15,738 nt of DNA from DATCDR01 sp036510575. GTDB taxonomy: Bacteria > Actinomycetota > Acidimicrobiia > Acidimicrobiales > Bog-793. The translations under genes were made by a program, and so were the position numbers. This document shows, piece by piece, positions 15,125 through 15,738 of this stretch (position 1 is the stretch's first letter; each line of letters opens with the position of its first letter). Location: assembly GCA_036510575.1 (NCBI GenBank), contig DATCDR010000130.1, positions 1-15,738 on the forward strand. Direction: 5' to 3'. Under the pieces are notes generated by a model. The model had not been told where the DNA came from, ran no database searches, and was given only the letters and a program-made list of their open reading frames with translations.

Positions 15125-15738
15125 CAGTTCACGTCCTTTCGGTGAGTGCCTGCTTTTGTTGGCTTCTTGGTCGCCGTCTGAGTACTAATTCGACGGCGTC
15201 GCTCACGCTCACCCTGGGCGCGTGCACAGAGACTCGAGCAGTACTACAGGCCGGTAGATCGGTTTTGCCCAGCGGCAGCACGGCCGGACTGGCGCACGAA
15301 CGCCTTGCCACACTTTTCGTTCGCGCATCGTTGCCAAGGAACCTCATGAACGACGAGGTTGACCAGTTGCGCCATCAGTGCCGTATACGCGCCAACGCTC
15401 GGCTGATCGATGCCAAAGCGCCGAGCGGCATCGTCCTCGTCGGACGTGACTTGCACACGTGGATGTAGCGGCCTGAGCGCCGCATTGATGGCGTCCGACC
15501 ACCAAGCCCAAGCTTGCTCAGTGCTCTTCGGCCGCCCGATGCCTGGGAAGGAGTCCCGAAACCCTGACCACGCAACGATGGGATCAGCTTCCGTCATATG
15601 TGCTTCCCAGTGAGCGATGACCGCACGCAGTACTAGGTGAGTGAGCAGAAAGCCGACCGCTGGATTCGCGATCTTCGGACGGACCTGGGAGAATGACAAT
15701 GCTGTCGTTCTCCGGTTCTCGGGAGGTTTTCGTGCTCG
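15124..15738 (-). pseudogene. Zinc-finger protein gene with an in-frame TAG (runs off right edge)
   Basis: The minus frame is open from the right edge to a TAG at 15246-15244 and then continues in the same frame to a TGA at 15126-15124. Before the TAG it reads 'PWQRCANEKCGKAFVRQSGR' followed by 'AAAGQNRSTGL'; after it 'YCSSLCARAQGERERRRR'. Together these form a zinc finger with a CX4C pair, a linker and a CX3C pair, followed by a basic tail. I recall actinobacterial proteins with one ordinary residue where the TAG stands. The TGA overlaps the integrase ATG as TGATG, so the full-length frame is probably the ancestral one. The N-terminal part, with Trp-rich helices around 'AHWEAHMTEADPIVAWSGF', has no function I recognise. 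It somewhat resembles CGNR/ABATE-type C-terminal fingers. A DNA-binding or regulatory role with the integrase is inference. Confidence 0.7.

Larger units (their letters stand above)
13855..15738. mobile_element. tRNA-proximal end of a decaying integrated element
   Basis: This segment begins at the tRNA-Leu 3' end and holds a tyrosine recombinase gene and an upstream zinc-finger gene, both on the minus strand and both interrupted. It continues past the right edge. Gene content and orientation fit an integrative element (prophage remnant, genomic island or ICE); which kind cannot be told from this end alone. Confidence 0.6.

Noticed and set aside
15697..15699. TTG at 15699 as the start of the zinc-finger gene.
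   Set aside because: The frame is open to the window edge and no ribosome site precedes this TTG; the real start is probably outside the window.

Overview
The window looks like chromosomal DNA from a GC-rich actinobacterium, most likely of the class Acidimicrobiia or a near relative. The evidence is the conserved block uvrC - rapZ - yvcK - gap - pgk - tpiA - secG, the many GTG starts, the 4-base ATGA/GTGA overlaps between genes, and Thr-rich 'VTTTTLP' linkers in a secreted lipoprotein. The taxonomic placement is inference from gene order and style; no database search was possible.

Layout. (1) Positions 1-3658 hold a catabolic-looking accessory cluster. A leftward alpha/beta-hydrolase-domain gene runs off the left edge. 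Divergent from it are an SDR-family protein, an MmgE/PrpD-family protein and a second SDR. Both SDRs lack the catalytic tyrosine, so their chemistry is uncertain. (2) Positions 3823-8396 hold the uvrC group: UvrC (nucleotide excision repair), a class I SAM methyltransferase coupled to it, RapZ (nucleotide-binding adapter) and YvcK/GlmR (UDP-sugar-binding regulator of carbon flow and cell wall supply). The whiA gene normally expected between yvcK and gap is absent. (3) Positions 8562-11481 hold the lower-glycolysis operon gap - pgk - tpiA, with 4-base overlaps throughout. It is followed by secG (Sec translocon) and a family 5 solute-binding lipoprotein whose start overlaps secG and which has no permease beside it. 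(4) Positions 13771-13854 hold a tRNA-Leu with anticodon AAG, unusual for a bacterium.

(5) From about 13855 to the right edge is part of an integrated element next to the tRNA-Leu 3' end. It carries, on the minus strand, a tyrosine recombinase gene and just upstream a gene for a zinc-finger protein. Both appear broken. The integrase is split by a -1-type frameshift near 14876-14885. The zinc-finger gene has an in-frame TAG exactly between its two cysteine pairs. Read through that TAG, its frame ends at a TGA that overlaps the integrase ATG as TGATG, which argues that the two genes were once a translationally coupled pair. A strong hairpin with a minus-strand T-run separates the integrase from the tRNA.

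The strongest candidates for a second look are the interrupted zinc-finger/integrase pair, the tRNA-Leu(AAG), the two tyrosine-less SDRs flanking an MmgE/PrpD protein, and the missing whiA. I did not find convincing evidence of a wholly new system. There are no gene-free stretches over 300 bases; the longest gaps (about 165 bases, at 461-627, 3659-3822 and 8397-8561) are described individually.
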